From a virus, in IMG/VR virus record IMGVR_UViG_3300021962_000447, positions 1-29,929 of that record: DNA of 29,929 bases; one strand, given 5' to 3'. A program made the translations under genes and the position numbers. A model generated the notes under the pieces. It searched no databases. It had not been told where the DNA came from and saw nothing but the letters and a program-made list of their open reading frames with translations. This document shows positions 8,325-14,786 of this stretch, in pieces. Every line of letters starts with the position of its first letter. Within the stretch, counting starts at the first letter, position 1.

Positions 8325-9019
8325 CTTGCCAGTCCCTCCAGAACAACTTTATTTTTCTTTTTAGTTTTTGGATTAGTTACCGTAATCTCATGGGAGAGTT
8401 TAGGCATAGTCTCGAAGAATTGTTCAATCTTCTTAAAGTTAGAAGTTGGAAACTGTTCGAGAAACTCGATCATTTCTTTCTCAGTAAAATCAGCAGAATC
8501 CCAAGACTCTTCATCATTGTAAATTGCATCAACACATCTTGCAATCAGTTTAAAAGATTCATCTCCACCACCAACAAAGTTATTCTCGATAAACTCATCA
8601 AACTTTGGATACTTCATTTTAATCATGTATCCACCACCAATATCAATAGTGTTTACATGATCTTTATCATTAATAACTTTAATATCATCTACATCAACTT
8701 CAACTTCAACTTCCGTTTCTCCATCGTCTTCACAAGTTACAACAATGGGAATCTTTTCTCCAACGGATTTTCCACGAATGTTGAGAAATAATAACTCAAT
8801 ATCAAATGTGGCAAGTTGAGAGACATCAATACCTTTAGTAACGATGCAATTTGTTAAAACTTGTTTTACAGCTCTAGCAATTTGCTTGCTGTCTTCACTC
8901 TCCATGGCGAGGAGTAAGATCTTTTCTTCCTTAACTAGAAAAGGTCTAAACTCTATGGTCTTTTTAATAGAAGGAATAGTGAGTTCGTAAGTGGGAGTCG
9001 AAATTACTGGTAATGGCAT
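8312..9019 (-). CDS. gp26: Baseplate hub / tail assembly protein gp26
   Basis: This 235-aa acidic protein resembles the T4 gp26 family (T4 baseplate protein family). It starts MPLPVISTPTYELTIPS, then FRPFLVKEEKILLLAMES, then a helical part, an acidic repeat EVEVEVDVDD and YMIKMKYPKFDEFIENN. T4 gp26 (208 aa) takes part in hub assembly. Here it lies between gene 54 and a tape-measure-like gene and ends in LEGLASFFS, where the FF codons form a slippery site. A two-product arrangement (short gp26 and a longer 26-51 fusion) would match the G / GT tail chaperones of lambda-like phages. A late promoter motif lies 26 nt upstream. Confidence 0.8.
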   Translation of the reverse strand: MPLPVISTPTYELTIPSIKKTIEFRPFLVKEEKILLLAMESEDSKQIARAVKQVLTNCIVTKGIDVSQLATFDIELLFLNIRGKSVGEKIPIVVTCEDDGETEVEVEVDVDDIKVINDKDHVNTIDIGGGYMIKMKYPKFDEFIENNFVGGGDESFKLIARCVDAIYNDEESWDSADFTEKEMIEFLEQFPTSNFKKIEQFFETMPKLSHEITVTNPKTKKKNKVVLEGLASFFS

Positions 9020-9045
9020 AATATCCCTAAAAATTCAATATAAAT

Positions 9046-9053
9046 TATTTATT
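9046..9053 (-). promoter_or_regulatory. T4-type late promoter (AATAAATA) for gene 26
   Basis: The minus strand reads AATAAATA, matching the NATAAATA late consensus recognised by the gp55-type sigma factor. It lies 26 nt before the gene 26 ATG and overlaps the stop codon of gene 54. Transcription from here could cover the chaperone, tape-measure-like, hub and spike genes. Confidence 0.6.
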
Positions 9054-9852
9054 ACCCAATATCGGGTGGAGCAAATCCCTCAAATCCAGCTCCAGCAAAT
9101 CCACTAATGTTTCCTTTAATTGGAGAAAGTCCAGCTCCAGAAAGAGGTGCTGCTAAAGTAGGTGTGCCAGGAGGATTTAAAGGTGGTACTTGTTGTTCTG
9201 TGTTAGTGTTTATTGGAGACTTATTGGCATCTTCTCCTCTGGCAATAGCAATACTCGATGCTTTACCACACTGATAGGTATCGTAATCAAAAGTGACGTT
9301 AACTCTGAGGATTTGAGATCCATCATAAGAAACAGGAGTCGAACTCAAAGATACTGGAAAGATGTTAAAGAAGTTGTATTCAAGTGGTTTAATTCTCTTA
9401 TCTTTTTCGAATTTTGTGATGGAAAATCCAGACTTAGATTTATAAGTATCAGGATATCTCATCCTAACAAAATAACCAGGGTTTGACTTTTGTTGTCCAG
9501 AACCAGATGCAATGTATTCAATCCAGTGTTCAAATAATTTTAACATATTATAGTTTAGATCACAATAGAAACCAAGAGTAAGTTGGTCATACATTCTACT
9601 GTGAGCGTACTTTTGAGTAACTCCCATAAAATCCCCATACACATCAACTGTGGCCAAGGATGATCCAGGAAGAGTTGCCTCATAACATAATAGTCCAGCA
9701 TCATTACTAATAAAAGCTGGAGATACGCCTCTAGATGATAAAAATGAACTTAAAGGACCAGGAAGACCACTCATTCTCACAAAGTAGTGAGAACTGAGAG
9801 CAAGTCTCGTTAGGAGTGGTGCTACTTCTGTAATTTTTGAGGCTATCGACAT
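9052..9852 (-). CDS. gp54: Baseplate tail-tube initiator gp54-like
   Basis: This 266-aa protein has the tail-tube-type fold pattern. It opens with HYFVRMSGLPGPLSSFLSS, then CYEATLPGSSLATVDVYGDF and QKYAHSRMYDQLTLGFYCD. Later come FFNIFPVSLSS and LRVNVTFDYDTYQ. These blocks match the gp19/gp54 tube family, whose members stack on the hub to start tube polymerisation. T4 gp54 is 320 aa; this one is shorter and ends in a proline- and glycine-rich tail. Gene 48 (tube cap) is nearby on the other strand, so 54 is the better assignment than tube protein 19. It is divergent from gene 4, with a 29-bp gap. Confidence 0.7.
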   Translation of the reverse strand: MSIASKITEVAPLLTRLALSSHYFVRMSGLPGPLSSFLSSRGVSPAFISNDAGLLCYEATLPGSSLATVDVYGDFMGVTQKYAHSRMYDQLTLGFYCDLNYNMLKLFEHWIEYIASGSGQQKSNPGYFVRMRYPDTYKSKSGFSITKFEKDKRIKPLEYNFFNIFPVSLSSTPVSYDGSQILRVNVTFDYDTYQCGKASSIAIARGEDANKSPINTNTEQQVPPLNPPGTPTLAAPLSGAGLSPIKGNISGFAGAGFEGFAPPDIG

Positions 9853-9859
9853 CTAAATA
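9853..9859 (+). promoter_or_regulatory. Late promoter motif CTAAATA upstream of gene 4
   Basis: The plus strand has CTAAATA immediately before the divergent gene 54 start codon and 22 nt before the gene 4 ATG. The same heptamer sits 15-28 nt upstream of several other starts in the window, which supports a promoter role. Confidence 0.55.
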
Positions 9860-9881
9860 TCTCTAATGCTGTGATTATTCT

Positions 9882-10319
9882 ATGTCATATCAAGGAAAGT
9901 TTCGTCCCAGTAACACCAAAAAGTATAGAGGGAATCCCACAAACATTATTTATCGCAGTTTGTGGGAAAGAAAGTTCATGGTTTACTGTGATAAAAACGA
10001 AAACATCCTCGAATGGGGTAGTGAAGAGATTTCAATTCCATACAAATCTCCACTAGATAAGAAGTGGCATCGCTATTTTCCAGACTTTTACATCAAGTAC
10101 ATAGACTCAAAAGGTAAAATTAAAAGGTCTATTATCGAGATCAAACCATTCAAGCAAACTCAACAACCACCACTACAAGAAAAGAAAACTAAGAGTTACG
10201 TTTATGAAGTAACTCAATACGTTACAAATCAAGCAAAATGGGCTGCTGCAGAAGAATTCTGCAAAGACCGTCTGTGGGAATTCAAAGTCTTTACGGAAAA
10301 GGAGTTGGGCATAAAATGA
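9882..10319 (+). CDS. gp4: Head completion protein gp4 (nuclease-like fold)
   Basis: This 145-aa protein matches the T4 gp4 head-completion family (T4 gp4 is 150 aa), related to TnsA/PD-(D/E)XK endonucleases. Visible features are YRSLWERKFMVYC near the start, then ILEWGSEEISIPY, the acidic FPDFYI strand and SIIEIKP, whose D and E-x-K form the metal site. gp4 acts after DNA packaging, trimming or sealing the filled head so a tail can join. It opens a plus-strand island whose neighbours are tail and baseplate genes. Its stop overlaps the next ATG (ATGA). Confidence 0.85.
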   Translation: MSYQGKFRPSNTKKYRGNPTNIIYRSLWERKFMVYCDKNENILEWGSEEISIPYKSPLDKKWHRYFPDFYIKYIDSKGKIKRSIIEIKPFKQTQQPPLQEKKTKSYVYEVTQYVTNQAKWAAAEEFCKDRLWEFKVFTEKELGIK

Positions 10320-10483
10320 AAGAATCTGACTTTAGGATCAAGCAAATTATCGATGAACTGGAAGATCTTGTAAAGAGATTAAAGGCTGAACATCTACGTT
10401 CTGAGTTTGGTCTCGATGAGAAAGATCACACAAAGGGTTTAACTTATGATGATCTACAAGACGACGATGGTTACATGGACTAA
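10316..10483 (+). CDS. Small acidic conserved protein
   Basis: This 55-aa protein starts at the ATG that overlaps the gene 4 stop (ATGA); a longer frame exists only inside gene 4 and is rejected. The sequence is MKESDFRIKQIIDELEDLVK and then an acidic tail TYDDLQDDDGYMD. It is probably helical in the first half. No family is recognised. The strict coupling to gene 4, and the next gene beginning at its last stop base, indicate a real gene that is likely co-expressed with head and tail completion proteins. Confidence 0.6.
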   Translation: MKESDFRIKQIIDELEDLVKRLKAEHLRSEFGLDEKDHTKGLTYDDLQDDDGYMD

Positions 10484-10833
10484 TGAATAGAATTCAGAAC
10501 ATTCTCGATGATCTGATTGGAGTAGAAGATCCAGACGATCTAATGCTTTCAATCATGCAAGCACTAACAGATACAGTTGATCAGGTTGCTGTTCCAGGAA
10601 ATTATTATACATTCATATATCTTCCAAAAACTCCAAATATCCAATACGATGAACACCCACTCATAGCTTGCACTACCGCATATAACTGGGGATTTGATGC
10701 TATCAATTATCACTGGAGAAAACCCAGAAGATATACATTCGATGAAGTTGCGGGAAACCTATACGAAATCTCAGAGGAAGAAAAGAATACCTTGAGAACT
10801 ATACCATACCAAAAATTTAAACTAAATATCTAA
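10483..10833 (+). CDS. Conserved phage protein of unknown function
   Basis: This 116-aa protein has recognisable blocks: NYYTFIYLPKTPNIQYDEHP, a GFDAINYHWRKPR segment and a C-terminal LRTIPYQKFKLNI. The order (Y-x-F-x-Y-x-P-K-T-P ... YDEHPL ... G-F-x-x-INYH) recalls a small phage family found beside structural genes in many myoviruses, but I cannot name it. It is linked to the upstream 55-aa gene (TAATG) and is followed by gene 48. A CTAAATA motif near its 3' end may drive gene 48. Confidence 0.65.
   Translation: MNRIQNILDDLIGVEDPDDLMLSIMQALTDTVDQVAVPGNYYTFIYLPKTPNIQYDEHPLIACTTAYNWGFDAINYHWRKPRRYTFDEVAGNLYEISEEEKNTLRTIPYQKFKLNI
10822..10828 (+). promoter_or_regulatory. Late promoter motif CTAAATA upstream of gene 48
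   Basis: CTAAATA lies inside the last codons of the preceding gene, 15 nt before the gene 48 ATG. This would give a very short leader containing the AAAGGGT ribosome-binding sequence. Confidence 0.45.
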
Positions 10834-10843
10834 AAAGGGTAAA

Positions 10844-11896
10844 ATGGTACAAGACCCAAGAGAAGTAACAAGATTAAAGGCACGTCCTAGTGCAACTGCT
10901 GCTAATGCAGCAGCAACTGCTGCTGCCTCAGATAAATCATCATTTGCTTCTATAAACGCTCCTCTCAGGTATCCTATTGGTAGCATCGATACATATACCG
11001 ATTTTATGCTTTTTGAAGAGTTGAATTATAGATCAACTTACGGAACTGATGGAAAAGGAAATCTTGATAGTCTCATTGGCGGTGGAGAGAAAATCCTTGA
11101 TGATTCTAAAGAAGATAAAATTGCAAGAGGACTTCTCCTGCGAGTAAATGAAGCATCAAGCGCATATGCAAATTCAGTCGCAATAAACACAATCATTCTT
11201 CCAATTCCAGGTAATATATCGGATACAAATGCCGTAACATATGGAGAAGATAATTTAAATTCTTTCGCAGCGGCCGCTGTTAGTGCTACTGCTAGTGGAA
11301 TCAAAGATGATACTGTTACTGGTGGTATTGGCAAAATTATGAATCGTGTTTTGGGAACAGTAGGGGCTCTTGCGTCTGATGCTGGAATGAAGGATCCATC
11401 TGCACTGTTCTTTGGATCAATGGCAGCAAATGTTTTTGGAGCCAATACATCCTTTGAAGGGTTACTTTCTAGAGCAACTGGTCAAATCATTAACCCAAAT
11501 TTAGAACTCTTGTTCACTGGTGTTGCCCTTCGTTCATTCACCTTTGATTTTAACTTTGTACCTAGAAGCAAAGAAGAAGGTGAAAGAGTAAAGCAGATCA
11601 TCAAAACTTTTAAGATGGCAATGTCGCCAAGAAGATCAACTACTGGTCAAGGATTGTTCCTTTCCACTCCAAATGTATTCAGATTAACATATAGAAGTGG
11701 TAATAAAAACCATCCATTCTTAAATAGATTTAAGATTATGGCTCTGGAAAATATGTCCGTGAACTACACCGCATCTGGTCAATATGTTACATATGACGAT
11801 GGAACTCCCGTCCATATGCAGATGCAGTTAGCGTTTAAGGAACTCAATCCAGTTTATGCTGATGATTACAACGATGTTGCTGGAGTAGGTTACTAA
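10844..11896 (+). CDS. gp48: Baseplate tail-tube cap gp48
   Basis: This 350-aa protein resembles T4 gp48 (364 aa), which caps the hub and with gp54 starts tube assembly. Visible features are an alanine-rich N-terminal segment, the early block RYPIGSIDTYTDFMLFEELN, the central NLELLFTGVALRSFTFDFNF, then VPRSKEEGERVKQIIKTFK and a C-terminal tube-like part with VNYTASGQYVTYDDGTPVHM. The last block (YT..G.Y..Y.DG.P..) is characteristic of the family. The gene lies upstream of gene 53, overlapping it by one base. Confidence 0.8.
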   Translation: MVQDPREVTRLKARPSATAANAAATAAASDKSSFASINAPLRYPIGSIDTYTDFMLFEELNYRSTYGTDGKGNLDSLIGGGEKILDDSKEDKIARGLLLRVNEASSAYANSVAINTIILPIPGNISDTNAVTYGEDNLNSFAAAAVSATASGIKDDTVTGGIGKIMNRVLGTVGALASDAGMKDPSALFFGSMAANVFGANTSFEGLLSRATGQIINPNLELLFTGVALRSFTFDFNFVPRSKEEGERVKQIIKTFKMAMSPRRSTTGQGLFLSTPNVFRLTYRSGNKNHPFLNRFKIMALENMSVNYTASGQYVTYDDGTPVHMQMQLAFKELNPVYADDYNDVAGVGY

Positions 11897-12546
11897 TGGG
11901 ATTTTATTTTAGAGAAGTTCCTAATCTCGATTATATTTCTCCATTTAGAGATAGACCTTCTTCGGAGACATACATCACAGGAAAAAATCTTTTCCGTAGA
12001 GTAAAGATCAGAGATGATCTCAAGGGAATCTTTACTTTATATAATGAGTATAGTATTGAAGGAGATGATCGTCCTGACGTTGTTGCTGAGAAAGTCTACA
12101 ATGACAGTTCTTTGGACTGGGTAATTCTAGTCACAAATAACATTATCAACATCAGAAATGAATGGCCTCTGTCTGACAGAGACCTGAGAAATTTCTGTCA
12201 GGATAAGTATGGTAATCAACTTCTAGATACTCGCTACTACGTCACTACAGAAGTTACAGATTCTAAAGGAAGATTAATTCTTCCCGCAGGGTTGACTGTT
12301 GACTCAGATTTCACAATTCCTGATCCAGATGAAGCAACCCAAAATATCAATCCTGTAACAGGCGTTAGCAATCTAGAGTATGAAACAAACAAGAACGATG
12401 AGAAGAGACAAATCTTTATCTTAAGACGTGAGTATCTCGCTCAGTTCTTGGAAGATACAAAACAGGAAATGTTCTATAAAAAGTCTAGTCAGTACGTTAG
12501 CAATACTGTTAAGAGAGGCGATAACATTCGTACATCATCACCCTAA
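11896..12546 (+). CDS. gp53: Baseplate wedge subunit gp53
   Basis: This 216-aa protein matches the T4 gp53 wedge family (196 aa), which joins neighbouring wedges around the hub. Its N-terminus MGFYFREVPNLDY, the block RRVKIRDDLKGIFTLYNEYS, and then RPDVVAEKVYNDSSLDWVIL, with N-I-I-N-I-R-N-E-W-P-L-S after it, are typical of the family. The C-terminus is basic and polar. It is translated directly after gene 48 (TAATG overlap), consistent with coordinated supply of hub-cap and wedge proteins. Confidence 0.85.
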   Translation: MGFYFREVPNLDYISPFRDRPSSETYITGKNLFRRVKIRDDLKGIFTLYNEYSIEGDDRPDVVAEKVYNDSSLDWVILVTNNIINIRNEWPLSDRDLRNFCQDKYGNQLLDTRYYVTTEVTDSKGRLILPAGLTVDSDFTIPDPDEATQNINPVTGVSNLEYETNKNDEKRQIFILRREYLAQFLEDTKQEMFYKKSSQYVSNTVKRGDNIRTSSP

Positions 12547-12547
12547 T

Positions 12548-12554
12548 CTAAATA
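12548..12554 (+). promoter_or_regulatory. Late promoter motif CTAAATA upstream of the small cysteine protein gene
   Basis: CTAAATA starts two bases after the gene 53 stop and lies 25 nt before the ATG of the 58-aa gene. It therefore gives that gene its own likely late promoter in addition to read-through. Confidence 0.5.
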
Positions 12555-12579
12555 AGAACAGATAGCGGTATTTTCAATC

Positions 12580-12756
12580 ATGGCCAGAACAAGAAAAAAT
12601 TACGCAGATTCTGAGGTAGAAGTTGCTCCCCTTGAGTTTAGTAAGGGTGGATGTTCGAACTGCAACTGTGCAGAATTAGAAAAAAGAATCGAGGCCCTTG
12701 AGAGTGCGTTAGCACATATCAAGCAAACCTCGATCTGGAATAATAAGTGGGATTAA
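12580..12756 (+). CDS. Small CxxCxC protein with coiled-coil tail
   Basis: This 58-aa protein was found by direct reading. It starts MARTRKNYADSEVEVAPLEF and contains CSNCNC at residues 25-30, followed by a heptad-like helix (AELEKRIEALESALAHIKQ) and ends SIWNNKWD. The CxxCxC cluster could bind zinc or another metal, and the helix could dimerise. It has its own late promoter motif and is followed by a strong terminator, which argues it is a real gene. No family is recognised. Confidence 0.65.
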   Translation: MARTRKNYADSEVEVAPLEFSKGGCSNCNCAELEKRIEALESALAHIKQTSIWNNKWD

Positions 12757-12778
12757 GTTATCATTTTCCGAGTACATA

Positions 12779-12813
12779 ATAGGGTGGTAGTGAGACTATC
12801 ACCCTATTTTTTT
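12779..12813 (+). terminator. Rho-independent terminator ending the plus-strand island
   Basis: A 12-bp stem (ATAGGGTGGTAG paired with CTATCACCCTAT, one G-T pair), a TGAGA loop and seven T residues follow the 58-aa gene. The minus strand has no T run after the hairpin, so it mainly stops plus-strand transcription, just before the convergent gene 32 end. Confidence 0.85.
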
Positions 12814-12826
12814 ACCACTCGGCGGT

Positions 12827-13741
12827 CTATTCTTCGGCCAAACGCTGGAAGTATGACAGCGTGTCGTCTTCATCATCTTCTTCCCTAGAAGAGGAAGACA
12901 GGGAGTTCAGTTCAGAACGAAGATCATCATCGAGATCACGCACTGGACCACGGAAGTCATCTTCATCTTCAACTTCCTCATCCACAGGAGCGGGACGGGA
13001 GTTACCTTTACCTAGGACTGCTTCAAGACGGGTCTTGAGTTCATCATAGGTCTTAAACTGAGAAGGTGCAAGGAACTCTGCAAGAGAGTATTGCTTCTTC
13101 CAAATTGCTTCCATCTCATCATCTTCATCGAGAAGAGGTCCCTGAATGGCAAACTCACTAGAGTCATAATTCCAATAACCAGCAACTCGCTTAATCTTCA
13201 GTTTGAAGTTAGCGCCTTGCCAGAAATCAAAGGGGTTGATGGGAGTCTCGTCTTCAAATTCAGGTTGCATTGCAGCCATGATCTTGTCAAAGATCTTCTT
13301 ACCATACTTGTAAAGGAAGACCTTACCCTCGTTCTGCGGATTGGCAGGATCTTTCACAACATAAATGTTGGAAACGTAAGACAGTTTACGCTTCTGCTTA
13401 CGGGCCTGTTCCTTACCAGCATCGGTGCCGTTGTTCCACAGCATAGAGTTATGCTCAGATACAGGATCCTTCTGACCGAGAGTAGTCAGAGAGTTCTCGA
13501 TGTACCAACCACCAGGACCTTGAAAGGCATGGGAGTAGACTTTGGCGAAAGGCATATCTTCGCCATCAGGAGGAGGAAGGAATCGAATAACAGCATAACC
13601 GTTGCCGGCTTTGTCTACTTCAGGTTTCCAGAGGCGTTCGTCGCCAGAACCAGCAGACTTGTTCATCTTCTCGACTTGCGTGACCAGTTTCTGAGTCAGC
13701 GAACCGAGTTTGGATTGTTTCTTGAGATTAGCAAAAGACAT
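12827..13741 (-). CDS. gp32: Single-stranded DNA-binding protein gp32
   Basis: This 304-aa protein has the three-part layout of T4 gp32. A basic N-terminus (SFANLKKQSKLGSLTQKLV) is used for cooperative binding. The core OB-fold contains YAVIRFLPPPDGEDMPFAKV, GGWYIENSLTTLG and, later, FDFWQGANFKLKIKR. The C-terminus is strongly acidic (VDEEVEDEDDF ... REEDDEDD) for partner recruitment. It coats replication and repair intermediates. The zinc-binding cysteines of T4 gp32 (after WYIEN) are missing here. A strong sigma-70-like promoter precedes it, and the leader has no Shine-Dalgarno sequence and no G in the last 31 nt. Confidence 0.92.
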   Translation of the reverse strand: MSFANLKKQSKLGSLTQKLVTQVEKMNKSAGSGDERLWKPEVDKAGNGYAVIRFLPPPDGEDMPFAKVYSHAFQGPGGWYIENSLTTLGQKDPVSEHNSMLWNNGTDAGKEQARKQKRKLSYVSNIYVVKDPANPQNEGKVFLYKYGKKIFDKIMAAMQPEFEDETPINPFDFWQGANFKLKIKRVAGYWNYDSSEFAIQGPLLDEDDEMEAIWKKQYSLAEFLAPSQFKTYDELKTRLEAVLGKGNSRPAPVDEEVEDEDDFRGPVRDLDDDLRSELNSLSSSSREEDDEDDTLSYFQRLAEE

Positions 13742-13780
13742 TGGATAGTTGGATGAATTGGGTTGGTTGAAGACTTCTTT

Positions 13781-13809
13781 ATCATACCAGAGGCATGAAA
13801 GGATGTCAA
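13781..13809 (-). promoter_or_regulatory. Sigma-70-type promoter of gene 32
   Basis: On the minus strand, TTGACA (13809-13804) and TATGAT (13786-13781) are separated by 17 bp. The -35 box overlaps the stop codon of the upstream oxygenase gene. The start of transcription should fall near 13774, giving a leader of about 33 nt that is free of G in its last 31 nt. Confidence 0.8.
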
Positions 13810-14429
13810 GCCTGTGACTGTTGCATCATTTGCTCTTGAATGTACATCGGCACCATACTGTACCAGCCTGTAGCAATGATCTTAGAATTCTCTTGGGAAA
13901 TCTGTCCCTTGTGAGCATAAGTGAAACTAGTTGGGAATAATACCAGTGTTCCTTTTTCTGCTTTGGTAACTACATCAAAGTAAGGAAACTCTGTGCCACC
14001 ATCAGGACAATCGTTCAGATAAATCATCCAAACAATCATTCTAGTTGCCAGTGCTTCATTAATGGTTTCGTAATGAAGTTGGAAAAATCCTTCTTTAGGT
14101 TTATATGACTGAAGAATGGCCAATGGTTCCATTCTCCACATTTGTCCTGTTTCTAGGATAGGATACTCCTTGACATACTCTTCCATTCCATCGGTAAGAC
14201 ACTTATCAAGTTGATCAATTACAAATTTTTGATCTTTCTGTTTACTATTGACGTTGATAATAATGTCAGTTGACTTTTTGATCTTGGTATCGATTGTTGT
14301 CATGCCGCACATGCCAGGCATTTGCAACTTTTTATTCTGCTTGAAAAATGTAACTAGATTGTCAACGTTTTGCTCGCTGATTGCATTTTTTTTAACAAAG
14401 ATCCCAGGAGCGGGAATTTCATAAGTCAT
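13806..14429 (-). CDS. 2OG-Fe(II) oxygenase, prolyl-4-hydroxylase-like
   Basis: This 207-aa protein has the double-stranded beta-helix pattern of prolyl-4-hydroxylase-type dioxygenases. FFQLHYETINEA carries the first His and an acidic ligand (H-Y-E instead of the usual H-x-D). RMIVWMIYLNDCPDGGTEFP is the strand-turn block. VVTKAEKGTLVLFPTSFTYAHKG holds the distal His. SKIIATGWY offers a basic 2-oxoglutarate contact. Such enzymes are common in cyanophages and may hydroxylate proteins or other targets; the substrate is unknown. Its ATG overlaps the stop of the DUF1825 gene (ATGA). Confidence 0.8.
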   Translation of the reverse strand: MTYEIPAPGIFVKKNAISEQNVDNLVTFFKQNKKLQMPGMCGMTTIDTKIKKSTDIIINVNSKQKDQKFVIDQLDKCLTDGMEEYVKEYPILETGQMWRMEPLAILQSYKPKEGFFQLHYETINEALATRMIVWMIYLNDCPDGGTEFPYFDVVTKAEKGTLVLFPTSFTYAHKGQISQENSKIIATGWYSMVPMYIQEQMMQQSQA

Positions 14430-14764
14430 TTTTTATATGGAGGGCTTTCCAGAATGTTTCTAATCGATCTAATCATACCATCAAACATTTCCATTACCGA
14501 GACTTGATCAGAAAATCCCATCAATAATGCAGACTGTTCAATGTCCTTTTTCATTTTCTGTGCATCCTCGTCATCACTAAGACAGATGCGAGTGTAAAGA
14601 ATTCTTTGTTTCTCTACCAATTTGACTAGATCTTCAAGGTGAGAGCGTTGCTCTTTAATTGGTAGAGTTGGAAAAGTAAAAAGGTCGCCATGAATTGTTT
14701 GCTGAAGTCTATCAATCTCCTTCAGTTCTTCTTGTACGATTTCGGAATCAAAAAAGTCTGACAT
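14426..14764 (-). CDS. DUF1825 protein, cyanobacterial type
   Basis: This 112-aa protein reads MSDFFDSEIVQEELKEIDRL, then FTFPTLPIKEQRSHLEDLV, then QRILYTRICLSDDEDAQKMK and QSALLMGFSDQ. It closely follows the DUF1825 family pattern I recall in cyanobacteria and their phages. It is wholly helical and has no catalytic motif. A TTG five codons upstream extends the frame, but the ATG at 14764-14762 agrees with the family start and has a GGA ribosome-binding sequence. A CTAAATA motif lies 15 nt upstream. It sits between late co-activator gene 33 and the oxygenase, where T4 has unrelated genes. Function unknown. Confidence 0.75.
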   Translation of the reverse strand: MSDFFDSEIVQEELKEIDRLQQTIHGDLFTFPTLPIKEQRSHLEDLVKLVEKQRILYTRICLSDDEDAQKMKKDIEQSALLMGFSDQVSVMEMFDGMIRSIRNILESPPYKK

Positions 14765-14779
14765 TTCACTTTTTTCCAA

Positions 14780-14786
14780 TATTTAG
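14780..14786 (-). promoter_or_regulatory. Late promoter motif CTAAATA upstream of the DUF1825 gene
   Basis: The minus strand reads CTAAATA (plus strand TATTTAG), directly after the gene 33 stop codon and 15 nt before the DUF1825 ATG. Confidence 0.5.

Noticed and set aside
8273-8791. 172-aa plus-strand open frame
   Set aside because: It lies opposite gene 26, is rich in F, N, I and S as expected for the reverse of a helical acidic gene, and has no ribosome-binding site or promoter.
11038-11445. 135-aa minus-strand open frame
   Set aside because: It lies opposite the alanine-rich part of gene 48 and has no start signals.
13091-13756. 221-aa plus-strand open frame
   Set aside because: It is the complement of gene 32, whose codon use gives a long opposite frame; it also runs past the plus-strand terminator without a promoter.
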